Assembly (NCBI GenBank): GCA_016869275.1
Contig: VGEO01000016.1
Location: forward strand, 1 to 49,362
DNA length: 49,362 nt
Direction: 5' to 3'
From: Alphaproteobacteria bacterium
Lineage (GTDB): Bacteria > Pseudomonadota > Alphaproteobacteria > SHVV01
The position numbers and the translations under genes were made by a program. The notes under the pieces were generated by a model, which saw only the letters and a program-made list of their open reading frames with translations, had not been told where the DNA came from and did no database searches. Numbering within the stretch: the first letter of the stretch is position 1; each line of letters begins with the position of its first letter. This document shows, piece after piece, positions 15,620 through 24,106 of this stretch.

Positions 15620-16254
15620 GACACCTCCTTGCGCATCGTGCCGAGCGGGAGCTCGCGGACGCGCGCGATCTCACCGGTCCGGAACCGTTCCGGTCGCGCC
15701 AGATAGTCAAGCAGCATGTCGGTCGAATCGGCGCCCCAAAACTGCTCGCCGTCGACGGCGAAGGTGGGGACGCCGAACAGACCGCGCGCCACCGCTTCCT
15801 CGGTGTTGGCGCGTAGCCTGGCCTTCACCGCCGGTGCGGCAATCGCTGCGGCCGGATCGGCTAGCCCCAACCGGCGGCCGAGTTCGGCCACACCGGCCGC
15901 ATCCTCGACGCTGCGGCCTTCGCGCCAGATGAAGCGGAAGATGGTCTGGATCGCGTCCATGCGGCAGTCGCAGGCGATCGCGAGCCGGAGCGCGTTCAAC
16001 GGGTTGAACGGATGGGCCGGCGGCATCGTGAGCGGGATGCCGAGCCGCTGACCCAGCCACGCCCACTGCGTGTAGGTGAACCGGCGCTTGCCCGGAATCT
16101 CGCCCGGTCCCTTGTGGCCGTGGTGCTTGAGGAGCCCCGCGAACAGGATCGGACGGAACGTGACCGACGTTCCGGCCGGCAGACGGTCGAGCATCTCGAA
16201 CTGAAGGTAGGCGTAGCCCGAGATGAAATCGAAGTACCAGTCGAGCTGCTGCAT
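15616..16254 (-). CDS. 2-hydroxychromene-2-carboxylate isomerase family (DsbA/kappa-GST fold) protein
   Basis: A 212-residue thioredoxin-fold protein of the HCCA isomerase family. The active-site segment near the N-terminus reads DFISGYAYL, with Ser12 at the position of the glutathione-contacting Ser; the family usually has SPYSYL, so Pro is Gly here. The C-terminal cis-Pro region is GVPTFAVDGEQFWGAD. Members isomerise hydroxychromene carboxylates in naphthalene breakdown or act as glutathione-dependent isomerases. No naphthalene genes are nearby, so the substrate is unknown. It is coupled to the adenylate cyclase by an ATGA overlap. Confidence 0.87.
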   Translation of the reverse strand: MQQLDWYFDFISGYAYLQFEMLDRLPAGTSVTFRPILFAGLLKHHGHKGPGEIPGKRRFTYTQWAWLGQRLGIPLTMPPAHPFNPLNALRLAIACDCRMDAIQTIFRFIWREGRSVEDAAGVAELGRRLGLADPAAAIAAPAVKARLRANTEEAVARGLFGVPTFAVDGEQFWGADSTDMLLDYLARPERFRTGEIARVRELPLGTMRKEVS

Positions 16255-16355
16255 GGTGAAACGGCTTGCCTCCGCCGCGCCGGGACGCCCTTATTATCTA
16301 GGGTTCCGGCCCTCCCGTCGCCACCGTCTTGGCTGCTGCGGCCATCGCGCCAGCT

Positions 16356-16420
16356 CACACGGTTTCACGTTCGTGTGGCCTGGGGCTTTTCGCCTAGGCC
16401 GGCGGCAATCCCTTGGCCTA
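16356..16420. repeat. Two inverted repeats upstream of the DUF3179 pair
   Basis: CACACG/CGTGTG (16356-16361 and 16372-16377) and TAGGCC/GGCCTA (16395-16400 and 16415-16420) lie in the 177-base gap between divergent genes. Either could be an operator or leader hairpin. An AT-rich TATTAT is at 16292-16297, but no convincing -35 box accompanies it. Confidence 0.3.
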
Positions 16421-16431
16421 AGGTCGCGGAC

Positions 16432-17805
16432 ATGGCTGGGGCTCGCCGGATCGCCCACACCTTGCTCGCCGCTGCCGCGATCTTCGCGGCGGTGGTGGGC
16501 GGCCGTGCCGAAGGCGCCGAGATCGAAGCCGCGACGCTCGGGCGCATGGTCCGCGACGCGCTCTACGACGGCGACCTGGCGCGGCGCAAAGCGGTCGCGG
16601 CGGCGCTGGCCGAGCGCGCCAACCTCGACGTCGTGCCCGCGTTCGTCGAGGGACTCCGCTATTTCCAGGACCACGACCGCGTTTTCGTCGGGCTGCTCCA
16701 ACGCCTGACCGGAGCGGCGATCGAGAACGACTGGTACGCGTGGATGGAATGGCTCGAGAGTCGCCCCGACATCGTCGCGTTTCCAGGCTACGACGCCTTC
16801 AAAGGCGACTTCATGGCGCTGATCGACGACGAATTCCGCTCGTTCTTCTACGCCGGTGTCAAGCGCGCGATTCGGCTCGAAGAGATCAACTGGGCTGGCT
16901 TCAACAAGGATCGCATTCCGGCGTTGGTCGATCCCGAGTACGACCTCGCCGACGCCGCCTACTACCTCAACCCCGGCGACATCGTGTTCGGGATCGAGAT
17001 CGACGGCGACGCGCGCGCTTACCCCAAGCGCATCATGGATTGGCACGAAATCGTCAATGACACCGTGGGCGGCGTGCCGGTGACGCTCGCGTATTGCGCG
17101 CTCTCGAACGCCGCCCTGCTCTACGACGCGGTGCCCCCGGGACGCCGGCAGCGTCTGACCTTCGGCAACTCGGGCTTCGCCCATCATTCGAACAAGCTTA
17201 TGTTCGACGCCGAGACCGACACACTCTGGCATCAGGCGACCGGCCGCCCGGTGGTGGGCGAACTCACCGGCAGCGCGCCGCTCGCGATGCGGCCGCTCAC
17301 CGTGACGACCTGGCGGGCGTGGCGGTCGCTCCATCCCGATTCCAAGGTGCTCACCCTCTACACCGGCTACGACCGCGACTATCGGCCGAACGCGGCTTAT
17401 GTCGTGTACGCGACCGAGGCCAACCCGATGTTCCCGGCGTTTCTCGCCGACCGCCGGCTCGCGCCGAAGGATGTGGTCTATGTTCTCGACGAAGCCGGGG
17501 CCGAGAAAGCGTGGCCGATCGCGGCCTTTGCCGGCGCCGGCATCGTCCACGATCGCGTCGGCGAGCGCGCCGTCGTCGTGATCGGCGAAACGGCCAGCGC
17601 GACGGTGCGGGCTTATGCGAGCGGCGGGCGCCGCTTCGCGCCCGGCAACGGAACCTCGCTCACGAGCGAAGGCCAAGTCTGGCGTCTCACCGAAACAGCG
17701 CTGGTCGGACCGGACGGCGCGCGGCTCCCGCGCCTGAACGGCCACATCACCTACTGGTTCGCGTGGGCTGCGTTCAAACCCAACCGGCCGCTCTATCGAG
17801 GTTAG
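16432..17805 (+). CDS. DUF3179 domain protein, copy 1 (lacks second Cys)
   Basis: A 457-residue exported protein with an N-terminal signal peptide (hydrophobic stretch about residues 9-22, AEGAE near the cleavage region). Start 16432 follows AAGG; the frame upstream runs back antisense into the isomerase gene. The DUF3179 core is clear: DWHEIVNDTVGGVPV, YCALSNAALL, FGNSGF, SNKLMFD, LWHQATGRPVVGELTG. The family usually carries a CxxC (YCPLC-like); here Cys222 is kept but the second position is Ser225. Function is unknown for the family. The next gene is a tandem paralogue of almost identical length, two bases away. Confidence 0.85.
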   Translation: MAGARRIAHTLLAAAAIFAAVVGGRAEGAEIEAATLGRMVRDALYDGDLARRKAVAAALAERANLDVVPAFVEGLRYFQDHDRVFVGLLQRLTGAAIENDWYAWMEWLESRPDIVAFPGYDAFKGDFMALIDDEFRSFFYAGVKRAIRLEEINWAGFNKDRIPALVDPEYDLADAAYYLNPGDIVFGIEIDGDARAYPKRIMDWHEIVNDTVGGVPVTLAYCALSNAALLYDAVPPGRRQRLTFGNSGFAHHSNKLMFDAETDTLWHQATGRPVVGELTGSAPLAMRPLTVTTWRAWRSLHPDSKVLTLYTGYDRDYRPNAAYVVYATEANPMFPAFLADRRLAPKDVVYVLDEAGAEKAWPIAAFAGAGIVHDRVGERAVVVIGETASATVRAYASGGRRFAPGNGTSLTSEGQVWRLTETALVGPDGARLPRLNGHITYWFAWAAFKPNRPLYRG

Positions 17806-17807
17806 CC

Positions 17808-19183
17808 ATGCGCCTGCTCCGTCTGTTCGCGGTGGTGTTCGTCGTTTGCGTCGGTGCCGTTTTGTTCGCCCGCGCGCAGACCGCGCCGCCCGAAGACGAA
17901 GTGATCGAGAAGTTTGTCCACGTCGCGCTTTATTCCGACGACATCGAGAGTAGGCGCCGCATCCTCGACGTGCTGCAAAAACGCGGCAAGACCGACGTAG
18001 TCGCGGCGCTGATCGACGCGATCCGCTTCATCGATGACGAGGAGGACCTGATCGCGGCGACGCTCAAAGCACTGACCGGTCAGGCGTTCGGCGACGACTG
18101 GTTCAAGTGGATGGAGTGGCAGGAAGCGCACCCGAGGTGCGGCCGTTCGCCGGCTATGACGGGCTCAAGGCCGACATCATGGCGGCGATCGACCCCGAAT
18201 TTCGCGTCTTTCTCAGCCGCGGCGTCAAGCACGAGATCCGGCTCGAGGAGATCGCCTGGGGCGGCGTCGTCAAGGACGGCATCCCCTCGCTCGACGATCC
18301 CAAGCTGATCGCCGCCGCCGAGGCGAGCTATCTCCTCCCCGACGATCTCGTGTTCGGAGTCGAGATCAACGGCGACGCGCGCGCCTATCCGCTCCGCATC
18401 TTGAACTGGCACGAGATGTTCAACGACACCATCGGCGGGGTTCCGCTCGCGCTCGCCTATTGCACGCTGTGCGGCTCCGGCATCCTGTTCGAGACCGCGG
18501 TCGCCGGCCGCGCCAAGCCGTTCGTGTTCGGCTCGTCCGGGTTTCTCTATCGCTCGAACAAGCTCATGTACGATAACGAGACCCACTCGCTGTGGAACCA
18601 GTTCACCGGCCGCCCGGTGGTCGGGCCGCTCACCGGTTCGGGTGTCGAGCTCAAGATCCGGCCGGTGACGATCACCAGTTGGGAGGAATGGCGCAAGCGC
18701 CACCCGACGACACGGGTCCTCTCGCTCGAGACCGGCCACCGCCGCGACTACGGTTCGGGCGTCGCCTACCGCACTTATTTCGCGAGCCCGAACCTGATGT
18801 TTCCGGCGGTCGTCGAGGACAAGCGGCTCAAGCCCAAGGACCACGTCTTCGTGCTCCGTGCCGGGAACGACGAGAAAGCCTACGCGGTCGCCGCCTTCGC
18901 CGGTGGCAAGGTCGTCAACGACCGGATCGGCGCGCTCGATGTCGTGCTGGTCGGGGAAGCGGCGACCCGCACGGTGCGCGCCTATCGCGCCGGCGGCCGG
19001 TCGTTCAGCGCCGCGGACGCGAGTTTGGCGACGCTCGCCGCCGCCGCCGGCTCGACGTGGCAGGTGAGCGAAAGCGGGCTCGTGGGTCCCGGCGGGGCAA
19101 CGCTCGAACGGCTTCCCGGCCACATCGCCTATTGGTTCGCGTGGGCCGGCTACAAGAAAGGAAAGCCGCTTTACGGCGAGTGA
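17808..19183 (+). pseudogene. DUF3179 domain protein, copy 2, with one-base frameshift
   Basis: Exported paralogue of the preceding gene, starting at ATG 17808 with a clear signal peptide (hydrophobic stretch about residues 4-22, then ARAQT). It keeps the CxxC: YCTLCGSG. The frame breaks after residue ~108, at DWFKWMEWQEAHP. The rest continues one frame over as PEVRPFAGYDGLKAD, matching copy 1 (SRPDIVAFPGYDAFKGD). Adding one base to the CCC at 18131-18133 would restore a 458-residue protein, against 457 for copy 1. The rest of the frame is intact. This is either a recent inactivating deletion or an assembly/sequencing error in a C run. The last 13 bases overlap the convergent MFS gene. Confidence 0.85.
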
Positions 19184-20412
19184 CGCTCGGGCGTGGTCGC
19201 CCCTTCGGCCGGCGGTCTGTCGAGCTCGAACACGCCCGGCGCCGACCCCGGGGTTGCGGTCTGCACCGCCTGGCGCGGGCGCTGGCGCATGCGGTAGAGG
19301 GTGAACGCGGCGAAGCCCGCGTGAAACGCGGTCGTGAATAAGAACATCGTTTCGGCGCCGAAGCGCTCCATCAAGTCGGCCGCGACCACCGGCCCGATCA
19401 CCGCGGCGACGCCGTAGGTGAGCAGGAGACCGCTCGAGATCTCGACGAAGGCGCCGGACGGGGCGCGGTCGTAGGCGTGCGCCGCCGAGACCGACCATAG
19501 CGGCAACGAGAAGAACGCGAACAGCGCAACCAGCGGGATGCGGAGCTCGGGCGCGAAGCGGGTGGCCGCGACCAGCCCGATCGCGGCGAGCGCCGCGCCG
19601 GTGCTGATGGTCAGGATCACCAGGCGGCGATCGATGCGGTCGGAGACGCGCCCGATCGGCCACAACGCGACGGCGCCGGCGAACGACGACGCCATCATGA
19701 AGAACGCGACCCCGTCGACCGAGAACCCGGTCTCGGCCGCGTAAACCGGCCCCAACGCCCAGAACGTCGCATTGGCGAAGCCGACCACGGTGCAGCCGAT
19801 GAAGCCGACCGGCGAGGTGCGATAGACACGCGCCAGATTGACCCGCCGCGTCGCCACCGGGGTCGGCGAGGGCGCGGTCGAGGAGGCGATCGGCACCAAC
19901 GCCAGCGAGAGCAGGATCGCCACCAGGCAGAACAACGGGAAGCCGTGCGGGTCATAGAGCGTCATCATCGCCTGCCCGGCGCCGATCGACGCGATGTTGA
20001 TGAAGGCGTAGACCGAACCGATGCGACCGCGCGTCTCGTTGACGGCGTGCTCGTTCAACCAACTCTCGATCACGACGTAGATCAGGGCGAACGCGATGCC
20101 GGCGACGACGCGGATCGCCCACCAGGCGACGATGTCGACCGCGAGCGCGTGGATCAGCGCGACCGCCGAGGCGACGGCGGCACTGGTGGCGAAGGCGCGG
20201 ATGTGGCCGACGCGGCCGACCATGGCGGGGCCGAACCAGCAACCGACGACGAAGCCCATGTAGTAAATGCCGCCGAGGACGCCGATCGAGAGGGTCGAGA
20301 ATTGCTCGATGTGGGCTCGCACCGGTAGCAGCGTGCTCAGGAGCCCGCTGCCCGAGACCAGGATCGCGACTGCCAGCAGGAGCGCCGCGATCGGGCGGAA
20401 CGATGGACGCAT
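19171..20412 (-). CDS. MFS transporter, YcaD-like
   Basis: A 413-residue major facilitator with about twelve helices. The N-half has the short loop-2 pattern and GGIYYMGFVVGCWFGP, and the middle has VIESWLNEHAVNETRGRIGSVY. This WLNE/RGR arrangement is shared with the YcaD branch of small-molecule exporters. A polar tail of about 40 residues ends the protein. The substrate is unknown. It follows the Rieske oxygenase on the same strand after a 28-base gap, so it may export or import the substrate or product of that enzyme. Confidence 0.88.
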   Translation of the reverse strand: MRPSFRPIAALLLAVAILVSGSGLLSTLLPVRAHIEQFSTLSIGVLGGIYYMGFVVGCWFGPAMVGRVGHIRAFATSAAVASAVALIHALAVDIVAWWAIRVVAGIAFALIYVVIESWLNEHAVNETRGRIGSVYAFINIASIGAGQAMMTLYDPHGFPLFCLVAILLSLALVPIASSTAPSPTPVATRRVNLARVYRTSPVGFIGCTVVGFANATFWALGPVYAAETGFSVDGVAFFMMASSFAGAVALWPIGRVSDRIDRRLVILTISTGAALAAIGLVAATRFAPELRIPLVALFAFFSLPLWSVSAAHAYDRAPSGAFVEISSGLLLTYGVAAVIGPVVAADLMERFGAETMFLFTTAFHAGFAAFTLYRMRQRPRQAVQTATPGSAPGVFELDRPPAEGATTPERHSP

Positions 20413-20440
20413 CGATAGGAAACGACGCGGGCTGTCGGTG

Positions 20441-21784
20441 CTAGAACTCGGCGCGAATCTCGCGCTCGACCGCGCGCTGGCGCTCGACTGGGTGCATGTC
20501 GTCCTTGGCGACGATCATCTCGGCGACGCGCCGGCCGAACAGCGTCAGGACGTCGGCGTCGTCGCGATCGTTGCGCTTGGGATAGCAATGCACGATCTGG
20601 TGGTTGTAGGTCGGGCACACGCCGTGGCGGTTGAGGGTCGGGCGCTTGAACGGCTTGCCCTCCTGCACGGCGCGGATGCCGGCGCGCAGAAAACGGCGCG
20701 TCATCAAGACGCCCTTGTCGGTGGTCCCGAGGTTTTCGGCGGCATGGCGAGCGACGCCGCCTTGGCCGACTTGGGCTTCGAAATCGCCGGGCTCCCGCTG
20801 TCGCTCGTGGTAGGGGCGGGCCGGGGTCTGACCGGCGAAATCGACCTTGTGGAGACCGATCTCATCGGGCTTGCCCTTGCGCTCGGGGTCGATCAGCGAG
20901 TTGAACAGGCGGACACCGATCGTGATGTTGCTGTCGTCGTCGACCGGTACTACCCAGCGCGTCACCCACGAGCACACCGCGTAATGGATGTCGTGGCCGT
21001 CGACGAAGGACGAGCCGAACTGCGCCGAGTTGGGCGCGATCACGTCGCTGCCGCGAATCCACAGGTTGTCGCCGATCCGCCGCGTCGCCGACGAGATCAT
21101 GCCGAGCGGGGTTTCGGTGTATTGGCAGACCGCGAGCTCGCCGAACGCCGGGGTGAATTGAACGCCGCTCGAAATCGTGTGTAGGAACGAAGCGTGGACC
21201 GGATCGGCGCCGTTCTCGTGGCTCTGCAACCAGTTGCACGGGAAGGCGAGCGAATAGGCGTGGTACTCGTTATCGGCCGGGAATTCGAGCGAATCGTAGC
21301 GCGGGAAATCCGGCTCCTGGTCGGGCGGGCCCATGTAGGCGAACACGAGCCCGCAATATTCGCGTGCCGGATAGGCGCCCTGAAACACCGTTTCGCGGAG
21401 CCGGCTGTGCGGCGGTTCGCCCGGCGTTTCGAGACAGGTGCCGTCGATATCCCAGGCCCAGCCGTGGTAACAGCACCGTAGGCCGCGCGCGAGCGGGATG
21501 CCGTATTCGAGCGACGTGCCGCGGTGCGCGCAGTGCGCGTGCAACAGGCCCAGGCGTTTCGAACGGTCGCGGAAAAGGACGAGGTCTTCGCCCATGATCC
21601 GGATCTTGAGCGGCACGTCCTTGACTTGCGACACCAGGGCGACCGGTTGCCAAAAGCGGCGGAGGTATTCCCCGCACGGCGTACCGCGGCCTGTATGGGT
21701 GAGCTCGGCGTCCTCGAGCGGACGAATCGCGTTGTGGTACCCACCATAGGTGCGCCGCCACGGCTCGCGCTGTTCCTGGTTCAT
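20441..21784 (-). CDS. Rieske non-haem iron ring-hydroxylating oxygenase, alpha subunit
   Basis: A 447-residue oxygenase. The Rieske 2Fe-2S site is CAH at 85-87 and CCYH at 104-107. The mononuclear iron site is NGADPVHASFLH, with His197 and His202, and Asp194 as the bridging residue between centres. Architecture and length fit the single-component-type phthalate/phenoxybenzoate branch, where a separate reductase feeds electrons. No reductase gene is in the window, but a small Rieske ferredoxin-like gene lies at 23739. The gene is 48 bases after an SMP-30 lactonase and before an MFS transporter. Substrate unknown, probably an aromatic or heteroaromatic acid. Confidence 0.9.
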   Translation of the reverse strand: MNQEQREPWRRTYGGYHNAIRPLEDAELTHTGRGTPCGEYLRRFWQPVALVSQVKDVPLKIRIMGEDLVLFRDRSKRLGLLHAHCAHRGTSLEYGIPLARGLRCCYHGWAWDIDGTCLETPGEPPHSRLRETVFQGAYPAREYCGLVFAYMGPPDQEPDFPRYDSLEFPADNEYHAYSLAFPCNWLQSHENGADPVHASFLHTISSGVQFTPAFGELAVCQYTETPLGMISSATRRIGDNLWIRGSDVIAPNSAQFGSSFVDGHDIHYAVCSWVTRWVVPVDDDSNITIGVRLFNSLIDPERKGKPDEIGLHKVDFAGQTPARPYHERQREPGDFEAQVGQGGVARHAAENLGTTDKGVLMTRRFLRAGIRAVQEGKPFKRPTLNRHGVCPTYNHQIVHCYPKRNDRDDADVLTLFGRRVAEMIVAKDDMHPVERQRAVEREIRAEF

Positions 21785-21832
21785 TGCGCCTCTCCCGCTC
21801 GGGGCGACTCTAGCGCTCCGGCGCTGCGGTCG

Positions 21833-22705
21833 TCACCCCTTGAAGCGCGGCTCGATCTGGCCGCGCACGCCGACGTCGATCGCGAACAAGGCCCCGGCGA
21901 GCGGCTGCTTGCTCTTGAGCTCGTCAGGAAGCGGGTAAGTCGCGGTCGTGACGAACAACGTATCGAGGTTGGGCCCGCCGAACGTGACGGCCGTGGGGCG
22001 TTGCGCCGGAACGCCGATGACGCGATCGACGGTGCCGTCGGGCGCGATCCGCATCACGCGCCAGCCCTGGATGTAGGCGATCCAGTAGTAGCCATGGACG
22101 TCGACCGCGGCGCCGTCGGGGCGGCCTTCGAGCATGTCGTTCCGGTAGAACACACGTGTGTTGGCGAACGTACCGCGCGCCGGATCGAAATCGGCCGCCC
22201 ACACTTTGTCCTGGCGCGAATCCGAGCGGTACATGGTCCGGCCGTCGGGCGAATAAGCCATGCCGTTCGGGCAGATGAGATCGGCGACCACTTCGTGGAC
22301 GCGGCCGTCGGGGTCGAGGCGGAACAGCTTGCCGACCGGCCGGTCGAGAGTCTCGATCATCGAGCCGGCCCAGAACCGGCCGCCCGGGTCGACGCGGCCG
22401 TCGTTCATGCGCAGGTTCGGGTCGGCGAGGAGTTGCGGGCCGAACCGATCGAAGCGACTGCGCTCGAGGTCGATGAAAGCGAAGCCGGTGCGGGTGCCGG
22501 CGACCAGACCGCCGCCGGCGCGAAAGCCGAAGCAGCCGATCGACTCGGGCATAGGCCAAGTCTGGACCCGGCCCGAGCGCGGCTCGTAGGCGCGGATCGC
22601 CGGCAGGTAAATGTCGGTCCAGTACAATCGCTGATCGGCTTCGTTCCAGCGCGGGCTCTCGCCGACGATGTCGGGCCCGCGATGGATGACGGTCACGTCG
22701 CTCAT
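21833..22705 (-). CDS. SMP-30/gluconolactonase/LRE family protein
   Basis: A 290-residue six-bladed beta-propeller. The metal-binding residues of SMP-30 lactonases are recognisable: Glu in GESPRW, Asn in RMNDGRVD, Asn in CPNGMAYS, and Asp in RPDGAAVD. These enzymes hydrolyse sugar or aromatic lactones with a divalent cation. I chose the ATG at 22705, which has GAGGG upstream; a longer frame to 22885 runs into the divergent RidA gene. It is the first gene of the leftward unit with the Rieske oxygenase and MFS transporter and diverges from ridA-like. Confidence 0.9.
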   Translation of the reverse strand: MSDVTVIHRGPDIVGESPRWNEADQRLYWTDIYLPAIRAYEPRSGRVQTWPMPESIGCFGFRAGGGLVAGTRTGFAFIDLERSRFDRFGPQLLADPNLRMNDGRVDPGGRFWAGSMIETLDRPVGKLFRLDPDGRVHEVVADLICPNGMAYSPDGRTMYRSDSRQDKVWAADFDPARGTFANTRVFYRNDMLEGRPDGAAVDVHGYYWIAYIQGWRVMRIAPDGTVDRVIGVPAQRPTAVTFGGPNLDTLFVTTATYPLPDELKSKQPLAGALFAIDVGVRGQIEPRFKG

Positions 22706-22759
22706 GAGTCCCTCAGCGCCGTCGATCTTAATCGAACGTCGCGATGCGGCAACGATGGC

Positions 22760-22794
22760 AACGCTTGCGCTAGGCGATGGGTAACGCTTGCGCT
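22760..22794. repeat. Direct repeat pair in divergent SMP-30/RidA promoter region
   Basis: The 12-mer AACGCTTGCGCT occurs at 22760-22771 and again at 22783-22794, 23 bases apart (about two helical turns), each followed by AGGC or GGGC. It lies between divergent genes and could be a pair of regulator sites. Confidence 0.5.
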
Positions 22795-22871
22795 GGGCCG
22801 CATAGCTCCGCATTCTAGGGCGCGGCGCGGTCGCGCCGGCGCTCGATCCATTCGCGTACAAGGAGGCAACC

Positions 22872-23306
22872 ATGCGCGGCATCATGCAGGAGATTCGCGT
22901 CCCCGGGCTCTACGAGCCGATGAGCCACTACACCGACGCCAATCGCTGCGGCGACTTTGTGTTTCTCTCGGGCAAGCCGCCGTTCGACAAGAACGGCAAC
23001 GTCGTCTGCCGCGGCGACGTCGTCGGCCAGGCGCGCCAAGTGCTCGACAACATCAAGCGGACGCTCAATGCGGCCGGCATGACGATGCAGGACGTCTGCA
23101 CCGTCACCGTCTACATGATCGATGTCCGCGACCGTCCGAAGATCAACCCGATGCGGAAGAAATACTTCGGCAAACACCGCCCGGCGAGCACGCTGGTCGG
23201 CGTCACCGAGCTCGCGGTGCCGGGCATGCTGGTCGAAATCCAGGCAATCGCTTACAAGCCCGGCAGCGGGGAGGCCGCGCACAAGAAGAAAAACAAGCGG
23301 CGCTGA
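22872..23306 (+). CDS. RidA/YjgF family protein
   Basis: A 144-residue trimeric-type RidA protein. RidA hydrolyses reactive 2-aminoacrylate and related imines; other members of the family do not. The key Arg is present in RPASTLVG and the Glu in VEIQAIA. The first residues, IRVPGLYEPMSHYTDA, match a branch often found beside aromatic degradation genes rather than archetypal RidA. A strong SD (AAGGAGG) precedes the start. It diverges from the SMP-30 and Rieske oxygenase unit. A lysine-rich tail, KKKNKRR, ends it. Confidence 0.9.
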   Translation: MRGIMQEIRVPGLYEPMSHYTDANRCGDFVFLSGKPPFDKNGNVVCRGDVVGQARQVLDNIKRTLNAAGMTMQDVCTVTVYMIDVRDRPKINPMRKKYFGKHRPASTLVGVTELAVPGMLVEIQAIAYKPGSGEAAHKKKNKRR

Positions 23307-23324
23307 CGCCGGCTGCGGCCGCGC

Positions 23325-23657
23325 CTAGACGACGACGTCGGCGTAGATCGGAACGAATTTGCCGCCCTCGATGTATTGCAGGAACTTGGGCGCGAGGCGT
23401 TCGACCATCCGTTTCCGAAGCTGGCGGTGCTCGGCCTTGTCGTTCCACTCGGCGATCAAGTAGAAGTGATCGGGGTCGGTTTCGTCGCGGCACAAGACGC
23501 CGTCTTTGATCTGGGCCTTCGACTCGTGCATGAAGTTTTCGCCCGAATGATCGAACGCCTCGAACGCGGCGATGAAGTCGTCGCCGGTGCCCGGCTTGAC
23601 GCGAAAGTCGTAGATATGGAGGAAGTTGCCTTTGTTTGCGAGCGGCTCGTTGGCCAT
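23325..23657 (-). CDS. Antibiotic biosynthesis monooxygenase (ABM) domain protein
   Basis: A 110-residue dimeric ferredoxin-like alpha+beta barrel of the ABM type. The pattern is a first strand NFLHIYDFRVKPG, a helix from DDFIAAFEAF, then DHFYLIAEWNDKAEH and a C-terminal strand. Start 23657 has GGGAG eight bases upstream, while an ATG at 23672 does not. ABM proteins include quinol- or haem-degrading oxygenases and many of unknown role, and no haem-coordinating pair is evident. It lies between convergent RidA and divergent Rieske ferredoxin genes. Confidence 0.75.
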   Translation of the reverse strand: MANEPLANKGNFLHIYDFRVKPGTGDDFIAAFEAFDHSGENFMHESKAQIKDGVLCRDETDPDHFYLIAEWNDKAEHRQLRKRMVERLAPKFLQYIEGGKFVPIYADVVV

Positions 23658-23738
23658 GACCGAGGCTCCCATGCGGTGGCGGCGTCGGCCCGAAGCTAAC
23701 AAAAGGGCGGCCACCTCTCAACGGCGGGCGATGCGGCG

Positions 23739-24038
23739 ATGAGCGCGGTCGCGGTCGACGCCGACGCCATCCCCGACCTGGGCGTCGCCGTGATCGTGCA
23801 TGGCGAGGATCGGATCGCGGTGTTCCGCGCCGGCGAGGCGTACTATGCGATCGACGACGTCTGTCCGCATGCCGGCGGCTCGTTCGCGCAAGGGCCGTTC
23901 GACGGCCGCATCGCCAGCTGTCCGCTCCACCGCTTTCAGGTCGACGTGACCACCGGCCGCTCGACCACCAACGCCTTCCTCCGCGTTCGCACCTTCCGCG
24001 TCGAACGCGACGGCGCCTCGCTGCGCATCCTGGTCTAG
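23739..24038 (+). CDS. Small Rieske 2Fe-2S ferredoxin
   Basis: A 99-residue protein consisting of one Rieske domain. The cluster ligands are CPHAGG and CPLHRFQVD (C-x-H and C-x2-H). The shape is that of NirD-like or dioxygenase-associated ferredoxins, which pass electrons to a terminal oxygenase. It could serve the Rieske oxygenase 2 kb away, or the TenA/HDO-like enzyme immediately downstream (68-base gap). No large nitrite reductase subunit is present, so a NirD role is unlikely from context. Confidence 0.9.
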   Translation: MSAVAVDADAIPDLGVAVIVHGEDRIAVFRAGEAYYAIDDVCPHAGGSFAQGPFDGRIASCPLHRFQVDVTTGRSTTNAFLRVRTFRVERDGASLRILV

Positions 24039-24106
24039 GCGCGGCGGCGTTTGCCGGCCGGCGCCGGCGGTGTTAGCCTTTTCCAACGCTGCAGCCGGAG
24101 GAAACC

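Noticed and set aside
16012-16431. Long upstream extension of DUF3179 copy 1
   Set aside because: Antisense to the isomerase gene; a signal peptide begins exactly at ATG 16432.
17808-19183. Programmed frameshift in DUF3179 copy 2
   Set aside because: No slippery heptamer, stimulatory structure or SD near 18131, and copy 1 is continuous. A deletion or sequencing error is simpler.
23739-24038. NirD nitrite reductase small subunit
   Set aside because: Fold fits, but there is no nirB nearby; oxygenase-type ferredoxin is better supported by context.
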